Origin: an uncultured Bacilli bacterium
GTDB taxonomy: Bacteria > Bacillota_I > Bacilli_A > RF39 > UBA660
Reading direction: 5' to 3'
DNA length: 30,292 bases
Assembly (NCBI GenBank): GCA_934119965.1
Contig: CAKOTA010000016.1
Coordinates: 1-30,292 of the forward strand
Below, piece by piece: positions 22,394 through 30,115 of the stretch (the first letter of the stretch is position 1; every line of letters starts with the position of its first letter). The notes beneath the pieces are model-generated. The model saw only the letters and a program-made list of their open reading frames with translations. It searched no databases and was not told the origin of the DNA. Made by a program: the position numbers and the translations under genes.

Positions 22394-22612
22394 CAAATTT
22401 ACCAAAATTACATCATCACCTATTTTTTTTATTTGATTCCATTTTATTTCAAATTCTCCATTATTACTAAATACATTAATTATTTTATTTTTTTGAACTA
22501 CTAAGGCTTCCATATTACCTTCAATATTTATCAATACATCAATTATTTTTCCTATTTTACTTCCATTATTTATATTTACTATATCCTTATTTTGAAGATC
22601 TGATAATCGCAT
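22391..22612 (-). CDS. ylmC: YlmC/YmxH-family PRC-barrel protein
   Basis: A 73-residue protein, full length for the family. MRLSDLQNKDIVNINNGSKIGKIIDV is the characteristic start (RLSDL..KEVIN...G..LG), followed by the PRC-barrel beta strands and WNQIKKIGDDVILV. YlmC and YmxH are small conserved proteins linked to sporulation; their molecular role is unknown. ylmC lies downstream of sigG in Bacillus as it does here (22 nt gap). GGTGATG precedes the ATG. Confidence 0.88.
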   Translation of the reverse strand: MRLSDLQNKDIVNINNGSKIGKIIDVLINIEGNMEALVVQKNKIINVFSNNGEFEIKWNQIKKIGDDVILVNL

Positions 22613-22628
22613 AACATCACCTATATTA

Positions 22629-22639
22629 ATTATATTATA
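22629..22639 (-). promoter_or_regulatory. Possible -10 boxes of ylmC
   Basis: Two overlapping TATAAT hexamers (22639-22634 and 22634-22629 on the minus strand) overlap the end of sigG. The second lies 16 nt before the ylmC ATG. There is no clear -35, and sigG read-through is an alternative. Confidence 0.4.
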
Positions 22640-23408
22640 ATATTAGTTTTTTGATGTTATCAATTCCACTTTTTTCTAATCTTGATATTTGTGCTTGACT
22701 TATTCCAATTTCTTCTGCTAATTCTAATTGTGTTTTTCCTGTTATGTATCTTTCATATAAAATATATTTTTCTTTTTCTTTTAATTTAGAAAGAGCATCT
22801 TTAAGTGCTATTCGCATTTCTATTGGATATTTTTCTTTTTTATCTTCTAGTTGATCTGCTAAAAAGATTGTATCGCCTCCATCATTATAGATGGGTTCAT
22901 ACATACTTACTGCATCTCTCATTGAGTCAAGGGCATTTGCAACTTCTAATTCAGGCAATTCTAGTTCTTTAGCAATCATACTTATTGTTGGCTCGTGACC
23001 TAATTTATTTGTTAATTCTTCTTTTATTTTTAATGCTTTATATGCGGTATCTTTTATACTTCTAGCGATTCTAACACTATTATTATCTCTTAAATATCTT
23101 CTGATTTCTCCTAATATCATTGGTACTGCATAAGTACTAAATTTTACATCAAATGTTAAATCAAAGTTATCTATTGCTTTGATTAATCCGATACATCCTA
23201 CTTGAAACAAATCATCCATATTATCTGTTCTATTGTTGTATTTTTTTAAGATGGATAAAACTAGCTTTAAGTTTCCATTTACTAAATCTTCTTTAGCAAA
23301 TATGTCTCCTTGTTTATATTTTTGAAATAATTCAACCATTTCTTCGTTTGTTAAAACTTTAATATTCGCAGTATTCACGCCATTAATTTCTACTTTATGA
23401 CGTGCCAT
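22635..23408 (-). CDS. sigG: Forespore sigma factor SigG
   Basis: A 257-residue sigma-70 family factor that directs late gene expression in the forespore. The N-terminus MARHKVEINGVNTANIKVLTN is diagnostic of SigG (Bacillus MSRNKVEICGVDTSKLPVL), the segment tied to its regulation. Region 2 reads DDLFQVGCIGLIKAIDNFDL, then VKFSTYAVPMILGEIRRYLRDNN. Region 3 follows with SRSIKDTAYKALKI-like sequence, then SMYEPIYNDGGDTIFLADQ. Region 4 ends in the HTH KTQLELAEEIGISQAQISRLEKSGI. AAAGGAG precedes the ATG. Bacillus has sigE and spoIIGA just upstream, but here dnaJ takes that place, so the cluster is broken. A sigma-G-like promoter suggests autoregulation. Confidence 0.95.
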   Translation of the reverse strand: MARHKVEINGVNTANIKVLTNEEMVELFQKYKQGDIFAKEDLVNGNLKLVLSILKKYNNRTDNMDDLFQVGCIGLIKAIDNFDLTFDVKFSTYAVPMILGEIRRYLRDNNSVRIARSIKDTAYKALKIKEELTNKLGHEPTISMIAKELELPELEVANALDSMRDAVSMYEPIYNDGGDTIFLADQLEDKKEKYPIEMRIALKDALSKLKEKEKYILYERYITGKTQLELAEEIGISQAQISRLEKSGIDNIKKLIL

Positions 23409-23427
23409 ATTATTCTCCTTTCATATT

Positions 23428-23456
23428 TTTTATGTTGTTTTTAGAAAATAATATAC
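23428..23456 (-). promoter_or_regulatory. Sigma-G-like promoter of sigG
   Basis: On the minus strand GTATA (23456-23452), a 17-nt spacer and CATAAAA (23434-23428) match gHATR / CATNMTA at 5 of 5 and 6 of 7. It lies 19 nt before the ATG, directly after the dnaJ terminator. Bacillus sigG is read by sigma-F and sigma-G. Confidence 0.45.
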
Positions 23457-23484
23457 AAAAAAATAAAGCTTTAAGGCTTTATTT
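23450..23484 (-). terminator. Terminator of the heat-shock operon
   Basis: AAATAAAGC-CTTAAA-GCTTTATTT on the minus strand forms a 9-bp stem (23484-23461) followed by TTTTG. It overlaps the dnaJ stop codon and separates dnaJ from sigG. Confidence 0.85.
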
Positions 23485-24586
23485 ATAAATATTTTTTAAT
23501 TAATTTGAATTCATCAGAATCATTTGATAATGTTTCATTTAATTCTTCAAACAATTTTTTTTGATCTCTAGTTAATTTTTTAGGAATAACTACATCTAAA
23601 ATGATATACATATCACCCATTTTGCCACTATTGACATCTTCAACACCCTTTCCTTTGATACGGTGTTTATCTCCTGATTTAGAACCAACTGGTATAGTTA
23701 ATTTAACTGTTCCATATAAAGTAGGCACATCTACTTTGGTTCCAAGTACTGCATCAGTAATTGTAATAGGTAATAATAAATATATATCATTTTCTTTTCT
23801 TTCAAATATTGGATGTTTTTTGACTTTGAATTCAATATAAATATCTCCGTTAGGTCCACCATTTGTTCCAGCTTCACCTTTACCAGCTAATCTTAATCTA
23901 TTTCCGTTATCGATTCCAGCAGGTACTTTAACATCAATGTCTTTGTTTTTTCTTACTTTTCCAGTTCCTCTACAAGATGAACATTTTGTCTTGAAAGTTG
24001 AACCGGTTCCACCACAATCTGGACAAGTAGTTCTAGTCATAAATGAACCAAACATTGTGGCTTGTTGTCTTGTTACTTGACCAGTTCCATTACAGGTTGA
24101 ACAAGTTTTTTTGTCGTGTCCGCCTTCACCATTACAACCAGAACATTCTTCATCTAAATTAACATTGATAGTTTTTTTGCATCCAAAGGCTGCTTCTTCA
24201 AATGTTATTTCCATTCTAACTAATGTATCAGCACCTTTTCTAGCTCTACTTTTTCCTCTTCCTTGTCTACCAAAAGTGCCTCCAAAAAAGTCACCAAAAA
24301 TATCACCTAAGTCAATATCACCAAAGTCAAAATCAAATCCGTTTGCGCCACCGAATCCACCATTATTTTCAAATGCTGCGTGACCAAATTGATCATATTG
24401 TTTTCTTTTATTGGCATCTGATAATACAGCATAAGCTTCTTGAGCCTCTTTAAATTTTTCGGCAGCATTGGGTTCTTTAGAAACATCAGGATGATATTTT
24501 TTTGCTAATTTACGGAAAGCTGATTTAATTTCATCTTCAGTTGCTGTTTTAGAAACTCCTAAAACTTCATAATAATCTTTTTTCAT
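23483..24586 (-). CDS. dnaJ: Chaperone DnaJ (Hsp40)
   Basis: A 367-residue type I J-protein that delivers unfolded clients to DnaK and stimulates its ATPase. The J domain (1-70) has HPD in KKYHPDVSK. A Gly/Phe-rich linker (GFGGANGFDFDFGD) follows. Four zinc-binding repeats come next: CSGCNGEG, CSTCNGTG, CPDCGGTG and CSSCRGTG. The substrate-binding C-terminal domains follow (VPAGIDNGNRLRLAGKGEAG). It ends the hrcA-grpE-dnaK-pepF-dnaJ operon; 14 nt separate it from pepF, and GAAGGTG precedes the ATG. Confidence 0.97.
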   Translation of the reverse strand: MKKDYYEVLGVSKTATEDEIKSAFRKLAKKYHPDVSKEPNAAEKFKEAQEAYAVLSDANKRKQYDQFGHAAFENNGGFGGANGFDFDFGDIDLGDIFGDFFGGTFGRQGRGKSRARKGADTLVRMEITFEEAAFGCKKTINVNLDEECSGCNGEGGHDKKTCSTCNGTGQVTRQQATMFGSFMTRTTCPDCGGTGSTFKTKCSSCRGTGKVRKNKDIDVKVPAGIDNGNRLRLAGKGEAGTNGGPNGDIYIEFKVKKHPIFERKENDIYLLLPITITDAVLGTKVDVPTLYGTVKLTIPVGSKSGDKHRIKGKGVEDVNSGKMGDMYIILDVVIPKKLTRDQKKLFEELNETLSNDSDEFKLIKKYL

Positions 24587-24600
24587 ACAACACCTTCTTT

Positions 24601-26400
24601 TTAATTATTAATCAATGTTTTGAATTCATTAATTGTTTCATCAAACATTTTGATGGCACTTTCAATAACTTCACTACTGTTAACGTCAACACCTGCTATC
24701 TTAAGTTCGTTAGCTGGATAGTCACTACCACCTGATTTCAAAAATTTTAAATAACTTTCTAAAGCACTAGGTTTATTATTTACTATTCCATCAACTATAT
24801 AACAAGCAGATGACAAACCGATTGCATACTTATATACATAGAAATCATAGTAAAAATGTGGTATTCTTTCCCATTCATATTTAATTTCTTCATCTACTAC
24901 TACATTAGGTCCAAAATATTCTTTATTTAATTTATAATATTCATTTGATAATAATTCGTTAGTTAAAATTTCACCATCTTCATATTTCTTATGCATATCT
25001 CTTTCAAATTCTGCAAACATTGTTTGTCTATAAATTGTTCCTTTAAATAATTCCATTAAGTTATTTAAAATAAATAACTTTTCTTTTTTATCTTTAGAAT
25101 TTTTTAATAAATATTTGTTTAAAATTAATTCATTTACTGTAGAAGCAACTTCAGCTACAAATATTTTATATCCAGAGTTGTTATAAGTGTTATTCTTGCA
25201 AGAATAATATGTATGCATTGAATGGCCTAATTCATGAGCAAGAGTCGATACATCATTAAGTTTCCTTTCAAAATTTAATAATACAAAAGGATTTGTATCA
25301 TAGAAACCACTTGAATATGCTCCTCCTCTTTTACCAACATTATTATATACATCTATCCATCTTTCATCAAATGCTTTCTTTAAATTGGTAATATAATCAT
25401 CACCTAATATAGATAATGCATTGATTACAATTTCTTTTGCTTCTTCAAAACTATATTCTTTATCTAAATCTTTTATTAATTCGACGTAAATATCATATAA
25501 ATGTAATTCATCTAAATTAAGTATTTCTTTTTTTAAATCGTAATATTTATATAGTACATTTAGATTTTTATGAACTGTTTCAATTAAATTATTGTAAACT
25601 GTTGTATCTATATTATCACTAAATAATGATGCTTCTAAACTACTATTAAATTTTTCTATTTTTGCCATTCCTACTAAATAATCAACATTTTCCTTAAATG
25701 TATTTGATATTGTGTTTTTATATTTAGCATATGTTCCTAATAACAATTTAAATGCATTTTTGCGAACTTCACGATCACTTGAATGAATAAATTTTGAATA
25801 ATTACTTTCAGTAAATTCAACTAAATTTCCATTTTCATCTTTAATATTACCAAATTTCATATCAGAATCTGTTAATGATTCAAATATATGCTCTGGTGAA
25901 TTAAGAACTTTAGAAAAAACAGATAGTAGTTTTTCTTGTTCTTCAGATAATTTATGGGTTTCAAAACGATAAAAACTTTCTAAATTAAATCTATATTTTT
26001 CTAATTGTTCATTTTCTTCTACCAATTTTTTTACTTCTTCATATGGTTTTTTATACATTTCAGGAGCAATAAATGATGATAGTTCACTATATTTAGTAAA
26101 TATATTATCAACTTTTCCTTTTAATTCTTGCGATTTAATATTTGTTGTATCTTGATCAAATTTTAGATGTGAATAATAATATAGTTTGCTCATTTTTCTA
26201 TCTATGTCATCACTTAGTTCTAAAAATTCTAATAATGTTTTTGAATTTTCTAGAATTCTACTACGATAATTTTCAATCTCATATATTTTATTGTTTACTA
26301 AATCATAATCTTTTAAAAATTCCTCATCATCTTTATATATTGTTGTTAAATCCCATTTGTATTTTTCTTCTATTTCTTCTCTAGTTCTTTGTTTTTCCAT
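24601..26400 (-). CDS. pepF: Oligoendopeptidase F (peptidase family M3B)
   Basis: A 599-residue cytoplasmic zinc peptidase that cuts peptides of roughly 7-17 residues. The active-site motif HELGHSMHTYYS lies near residue 387, with the third zinc ligand Glu about 25 residues on in FVAEVASTVNE. The N-terminus RTREEIEEKYKWDLTTIYKDDEEF and the C-terminal region FYYDFYVYKYAIGLSSA are typical of PepF. Full length. AAAGGAGA precedes the ATG. It lies between dnaK and dnaJ, an uncommon position that would put it under heat-shock control; a stem-loop precedes it. Confidence 0.95.
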   Translation of the reverse strand: MEKQRTREEIEEKYKWDLTTIYKDDEEFLKDYDLVNNKIYEIENYRSRILENSKTLLEFLELSDDIDRKMSKLYYYSHLKFDQDTTNIKSQELKGKVDNIFTKYSELSSFIAPEMYKKPYEEVKKLVEENEQLEKYRFNLESFYRFETHKLSEEQEKLLSVFSKVLNSPEHIFESLTDSDMKFGNIKDENGNLVEFTESNYSKFIHSSDREVRKNAFKLLLGTYAKYKNTISNTFKENVDYLVGMAKIEKFNSSLEASLFSDNIDTTVYNNLIETVHKNLNVLYKYYDLKKEILNLDELHLYDIYVELIKDLDKEYSFEEAKEIVINALSILGDDYITNLKKAFDERWIDVYNNVGKRGGAYSSGFYDTNPFVLLNFERKLNDVSTLAHELGHSMHTYYSCKNNTYNNSGYKIFVAEVASTVNELILNKYLLKNSKDKKEKLFILNNLMELFKGTIYRQTMFAEFERDMHKKYEDGEILTNELLSNEYYKLNKEYFGPNVVVDEEIKYEWERIPHFYYDFYVYKYAIGLSSACYIVDGIVNNKPSALESYLKFLKSGGSDYPANELKIAGVDVNSSEVIESAIKMFDETINEFKTLINN

Positions 26401-26419
26401 ATTCTCTCCTTTATAGTAG

Positions 26420-26444
26420 TAGAAGTCCTAGTTAAACTAGAACT
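26420..26444 (-). other. Stem-loop between dnaK and pepF
   Basis: GAAGTTCTAG and CTAGGACTTC form 10 pairs, including one G-U, around TTTAA on the minus strand. There is no T-tract after it in the operon direction, so it may be an mRNA processing or stability element and not a terminator. Confidence 0.6.
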
Positions 26445-26455
26445 TCATTTTATTA

Positions 26456-28282
26456 TTATTTTTCTTCAAATTCAGCATCAATTACATCATCTTTTTTATC
26501 TTCTTTTGAATCGTTAGATTCTTCAGTTTGATTAGCTTGAGCGGCTTTTGCAGCTTCTTCATACACTTTTGTTGCAAATGCCATAGCAGTTTCTTGTAAA
26601 GCTTCTTTTTTAGTTTTAATGTCTTCTACATTGTTTTTCTCAATTGCTTCTTTTAATTCTTTGATTTGAGTTTCAGCTTTTTCTTTATCTTTAGAATCTA
26701 TTTTATCTCCTAAATCTTTAATTGATTTTTCAGTTTGGAATACTAATTGTTCAGCTTCATTTTTAACATCGGCTTCTTCTTTACGTTTTTGATCAGCTTC
26801 TCTATTAGCTTCTGCTTCTTTTACCATCTTATCTATTTCTTCATCAGTTAAATTTGTGCTTGAAGTAATAGTAATTGATTGTTCTTTATTAGTTCCTAAA
26901 TCTTTAGCCTTAACATTAACAATTCCGTTAGCATCTATATCGAATGTTACTTCAATTTGAGGTACTCCTCTTGGAGCTGCTGGAATATTAGATAATTGGA
27001 ATCTACCTAATGTTTTGTTATCACTAGCCATTGGTCTTTCACCTTGTAGAATATGGATATCTACAGCTGGTTGATTGTCAACAGCAGTTGAGAATATTTG
27101 TGATTTACTTGTTGGTATTGTTGTATTTCTTGGAATTAATACTGTACATACATTACCCATTGTTTCAATACCTAATGATAATGGTGTTACATCTAGTAAT
27201 ACGATATCATCAACTTCTCCTGTTAAAACACCACCTTGAATTGCAGCACCCATTGCTACTACTTCATCTGGATTAACTCCTTTAGATGGTTCTTTTCCTA
27301 ATTCATTTTTAATTAAATCAACTACTTTGGGTATACGAGTAGATCCACCAACTAATAAGATCTTATCAATATCATTTTTAGTTAAGTTAGCATCTTTTAA
27401 AGCTTTTCTAACTGGTTCTAGAGTTGAATCTAATAAGTCATTGATTAAATCTTCAAATTTAGCTCTTGTTAAATTAGTTGATAAATGTAATGGTCCAGCT
27501 TCACCTTGAGTTATGAATGGTATAGATACTTCTGTTTGATTCATACCTGACAAGTCTTTTTTAGCTTTTTCAGCAGCATCTTTAATTCTTTGCATTGCCA
27601 TTTTATCATTTGATAAATCAATTCCGTTTTCTTTTTTGAATTCATCTACTAAATAATCCATAATTCTCTTATCGAAGTCATCTCCACCTAAATGGTTATT
27701 ACCACTTGTTGATAATACTTCAAATACACCATCACCTAATTCAAGGATTGAAACATCAAATGTTCCTCCACCTAAATCATATACTAAGATTTTTTCATTT
27801 TTATCTTGTTTATCAAGTCCATATGCTAAAGCAGCAGCTGTTGGTTCATTGATAATTCTTTCTACTTCTAGACCAGCAATTTTACCAGCATCTTTAGTTG
27901 CTTGTCTTTGTGAGTCATTGAAGTAAGCAGGTACTGTTATAACTGCTTTTGTTACCTTTTCTCCTAGATATGCTTCAGCAGTTTTCTTTAAATCTCCTAA
28001 TATCATAGCTGATATTTCTTGTGGTGTATATTTTTTACCATTGATATCAACTTTTTTATCAGTTCCCATATCTCTTTTTATTGAATATACAACATTTGGA
28101 TTTGTAATCATTTGGTTTTTAGCTTTTAAACCAACAATTATTTCACCATCTTTTCCAAATGCTACTACTGAGGGAGTAGTTCTATTTCCTTCTGGATTTG
28201 CTATTACTTTAGCTTCTCCACCTTCAAATACAGATACACAACTATTTGTTGTACCTAAGTCAATTCCTATTGTTTTACTCAT
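26456..28282 (-). CDS. dnaK: Chaperone DnaK (Hsp70)
   Basis: A 608-residue ATP-driven chaperone, normal length. The nucleotide-binding domain opens TIGIDLGTTNSCVSVFEGGEA and contains VPAYFNDSQRQATKDAG, RIINEPTAAALAYG and VYDLGGGTFDVSILELG. Arg/Lys-rich lid helices follow the substrate domain (LLDVTPLSLGIETMG), and the C-terminus is acidic (DDVIDAEFEEK). I choose ATG 28280-28282, as the upstream GTG lies within the GGAAAGGTGA ribosome binding site. It follows grpE by 15 nt in the HrcA-controlled operon. Confidence 0.98.
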   Translation of the reverse strand: MSKTIGIDLGTTNSCVSVFEGGEAKVIANPEGNRTTPSVVAFGKDGEIIVGLKAKNQMITNPNVVYSIKRDMGTDKKVDINGKKYTPQEISAMILGDLKKTAEAYLGEKVTKAVITVPAYFNDSQRQATKDAGKIAGLEVERIINEPTAAALAYGLDKQDKNEKILVYDLGGGTFDVSILELGDGVFEVLSTSGNNHLGGDDFDKRIMDYLVDEFKKENGIDLSNDKMAMQRIKDAAEKAKKDLSGMNQTEVSIPFITQGEAGPLHLSTNLTRAKFEDLINDLLDSTLEPVRKALKDANLTKNDIDKILLVGGSTRIPKVVDLIKNELGKEPSKGVNPDEVVAMGAAIQGGVLTGEVDDIVLLDVTPLSLGIETMGNVCTVLIPRNTTIPTSKSQIFSTAVDNQPAVDIHILQGERPMASDNKTLGRFQLSNIPAAPRGVPQIEVTFDIDANGIVNVKAKDLGTNKEQSITITSSTNLTDEEIDKMVKEAEANREADQKRKEEADVKNEAEQLVFQTEKSIKDLGDKIDSKDKEKAETQIKELKEAIEKNNVEDIKTKKEALQETAMAFATKVYEEAAKAAQANQTEESNDSKEDKKDDVIDAEFEEK

Positions 28283-28297
28283 ATTTATCACCTTTCC

Positions 28298-28903
28298 TTA
28301 TTCACTTACTTTGACCATAGCAGGTCTTATAACTTTATCTTTTAATAGATAACCTTTTTGTAATACTTCTAGTATCATTCCTGATTCTGTGCCATCTTTT
28401 TTTTCAGTCATTACTGCTTGATGGTATGTTGGATCAAATGGTTTATTATTACCATCTATTGCTTTAACACCATAACTTTCTAAAATAGTTATTAGATTGC
28501 AATACATCATTTTAAATCCACTCAAGAATTTTGATACCTCATCTTCTAGATTGTCATCATCCATTTTAATTGCTCTTTCAAATGTATCAATTATTGGTAG
28601 CATTTCTTTTACCAAATCTTCATTTGCATATTTAAGCATTTTAGATACTTCTTCATCTTTTCGTTTACGATAGTTTACTAAATCTGCTTTAGCAATCAAA
28701 CTAGCATTTGTTGCTTCTTCTAATTTTTTTTCTAATTCTTTTATTTTTTCTTCGTGTTTATTTTTTTTGTTTTTTTCTTTTTTTTCTGAATGTTCTTTAT
28801 GATTACATTCTGTTTCTTTACATTCACATTTTTCTTCACAATTACATTTTTCTTCGCAATTGCACTTTTCTTCAGTACACTCGCATTTTTTATCTTTTTC
28901 CAT
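28298..28903 (-). CDS. grpE: Nucleotide exchange factor GrpE with Cys-rich N-terminus
   Basis: A 201-residue protein. The C-terminal two thirds are normal GrpE: a long coiled coil (KIKELEKKLEEATNASLIAKADLVNYRKRKDEE) and the beta domain ending VLQKGYLLKDKVIRPAMVKVSE. It releases ADP from DnaK as a dimer. The first 35 residues are unusual: nine Cys (7, 9, 14, 16, 20, 22, 26, 28, 33) in CxC pairs separated by EEK, from an 18-nt tandem repeat, then a Lys/Glu-rich linker. The Cys-rich arm could bind zinc or copper, or sense oxidation; this is inference. GGGAGG precedes the ATG. Second gene of the heat-shock operon. Confidence 0.95.
   Translation of the reverse strand: MEKDKKCECTEEKCNCEEKCNCEEKCECKETECNHKEHSEKKEKNKKNKHEEKIKELEKKLEEATNASLIAKADLVNYRKRKDEEVSKMLKYANEDLVKEMLPIIDTFERAIKMDDDNLEDEVSKFLSGFKMMYCNLITILESYGVKAIDGNNKPFDPTYHQAVMTEKKDGTESGMILEVLQKGYLLKDKVIRPAMVKVSE
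28829..28864 (-). repeat. 18-nt tandem repeat encoding CNCEEK
   Basis: Two in-frame units (28864-28847 and 28846-28829 on the minus strand) differ only in TGC/TGT Cys codons. Partial, diverged units flank them (CECTEEK before, CECKET after). Confidence 0.85.
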
Positions 28904-28941
28904 ACAGCCTCCCTTGTATATTAAGTTTTAATTATTATTTT

Positions 28942-29943
28942 TTATTCATTGTTTCCAATATTTTCTTTTATATATTCTAGTAATGTTGTAACTCTATCGT
29001 ATTCCATTCTTTTTGGACCAATTAAAGCAATTGTTCCTTCTTCACCATTTAATGTATAGTTGGTTTTAATTACTGTTATATCATCATCAAATTCATTTTC
29101 ACTACCAATATATATATTTATGCCATTTTCATTTTCTTGTTTACTGATGTTTTTAATAAATTCTTTATCTTCAAATTTATTAAGAATTTTTCTTATTTTT
29201 TCAGTATCATTAAATTCAGGAGCATTTAATATATTACTTGGTTTTGTTACTTTTATTTCTGTTTCTTCTTTAAAATCATTAAATACATTATATAAAGCAT
29301 CATAGATAGCTTTTTGTTGTTTAATAGAATCAGCTATTTTAGGTTTTACTTCTATTTCTAATTTCATACTAACTTCGTCAATAGGAGTTCCTATAATGAA
29401 TTTATTGATTAAATCAACTGTTTGTTTGATTTCTAATAATGATATTTTTTCTTCTATTCTTAAATTTCTATGTTCAACATATCCTTTATCTGTTACGATG
29501 ATAGCAACTAAATCAGTATCATTTAATGGTATTACTTCAATTTTACTTATTTTATTTTCGCTTGAAGATTTTCCAAGAACGATAGAAGTATAGTTTGTTA
29601 GTTCAGATATTATTTCCATACTTTTAATAATGGCATCTGATAACACTAATGATTTATTACTAAATATTGTTTGTAGTTTTAATACATCTTCTCCTGTTAG
29701 TTCTTTAGGTTTCATTATATTATCTACATAATAACGATATCCTTTTTCACTAGGTATTCTACCAGACGAAGTATGAGTTTTTTCAAGTAATTCTAGGTTT
29801 TCTAGATAGCTCATCTCATTTCTGATAGTAGCACTTGAACAATTTAGTTTTTCACATAGTGATTTAGATCCGATTGGTCGAGCACTCTTAATGTATTCTT
29901 CTACTATTAGTTTAAGTAATTCTTCTTGTCTTTTATTAATCAC
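28942..29943 (-). CDS. hrcA: Heat-inducible transcription repressor HrcA
   Basis: A 333-residue repressor that binds CIRCE and is kept active by GroEL. The N-terminal winged helix reads INKRQEELLKLIVEEYIKSARPIGSKSL, then SSATIRNEMSYLENLELLEKTHTSSGRIPSEKGYRYYVD, nearly the family consensus. The GAF-like dimer domain follows and the end is NYTLNGEEGTIALIGPKRMEYDRVTTLLEYI. The start is a GTG (29943-29941) with AGAGGTG upstream. It heads the operon and is itself controlled by two CIRCE elements. Confidence 0.97.
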   Translation of the reverse strand: MINKRQEELLKLIVEEYIKSARPIGSKSLCEKLNCSSATIRNEMSYLENLELLEKTHTSSGRIPSEKGYRYYVDNIMKPKELTGEDVLKLQTIFSNKSLVLSDAIIKSMEIISELTNYTSIVLGKSSSENKISKIEVIPLNDTDLVAIIVTDKGYVEHRNLRIEEKISLLEIKQTVDLINKFIIGTPIDEVSMKLEIEVKPKIADSIKQQKAIYDALYNVFNDFKEETEIKVTKPSNILNAPEFNDTEKIRKILNKFEDKEFIKNISKQENENGINIYIGSENEFDDDITVIKTNYTLNGEEGTIALIGPKRMEYDRVTTLLEYIKENIGNNE

Positions 29944-29956
29944 TTAATCACCTCTT

Positions 29957-29983
29957 TTAGCACTATTCTTATCTAAGTGCTAC
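29957..29983. promoter_or_regulatory. CIRCE operator 1
   Basis: TTAGCACTA, 9 nt, then AAGTGCTAC: the canonical 9-9-9 spacing of the HrcA site, with arms matching at 7-8 positions. It covers the predicted transcription start just downstream of the -10 box. Confidence 0.93.
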
Positions 29984-29987
29984 CAAC

Positions 29988-30016
29988 ATTATATATTATA
30001 TGTTAGCACTTGTCAA
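29988..30016 (-). promoter_or_regulatory. Consensus sigma-A promoter of the hrcA operon
   Basis: TTGACA (30016-30011), 17 nt, TATAAT (29993-29988): a perfect consensus in both hexamers. The -35 lies inside CIRCE 2 and the start site inside CIRCE 1. Confidence 0.93.
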
Positions 30017-30030
30017 TATATGAGTGCTAA
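30003..30030. promoter_or_regulatory. CIRCE operator 2, with a 10-nt spacer
   Basis: TTAGCACTT, 10 nt, then GAGTGCTAA. The arms are nearly perfect, but the spacer is 1 nt longer than the canonical 9. It overlaps the -35 box. Confidence 0.88.
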
Positions 30031-30069
30031 AAAATTAAAAAACATTTTAATATGTAGATTTTTATTGAA

Positions 30070-30099
30070 TTAAAAAAGAAAATTGACTAATCAATTTTC
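30070..30099 (-). terminator. Terminator of the Hpt-domain gene
   Basis: GAAAATTGA-TTAG-TCAATTTTC on the minus strand forms a 9-bp stem followed by six T. It closes the gene entering from the right edge, before the hrcA promoter. Confidence 0.85.
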
Positions 30100-30115
30100 A
30101 AATTTAGATAATTTT

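Noticed and set aside
23409..23460. sigE/spoIIGA remnants upstream of sigG
   Set aside because: The gap is only about 70 nt, filled by the dnaJ terminator and the sigG promoter; no coding remnant is visible.
26456..28291. Long plus-strand frames opposite dnaK, pepF and dnaJ
   Set aside because: They are antisense shadows of conserved genes with odd composition and no ribosome binding sites.
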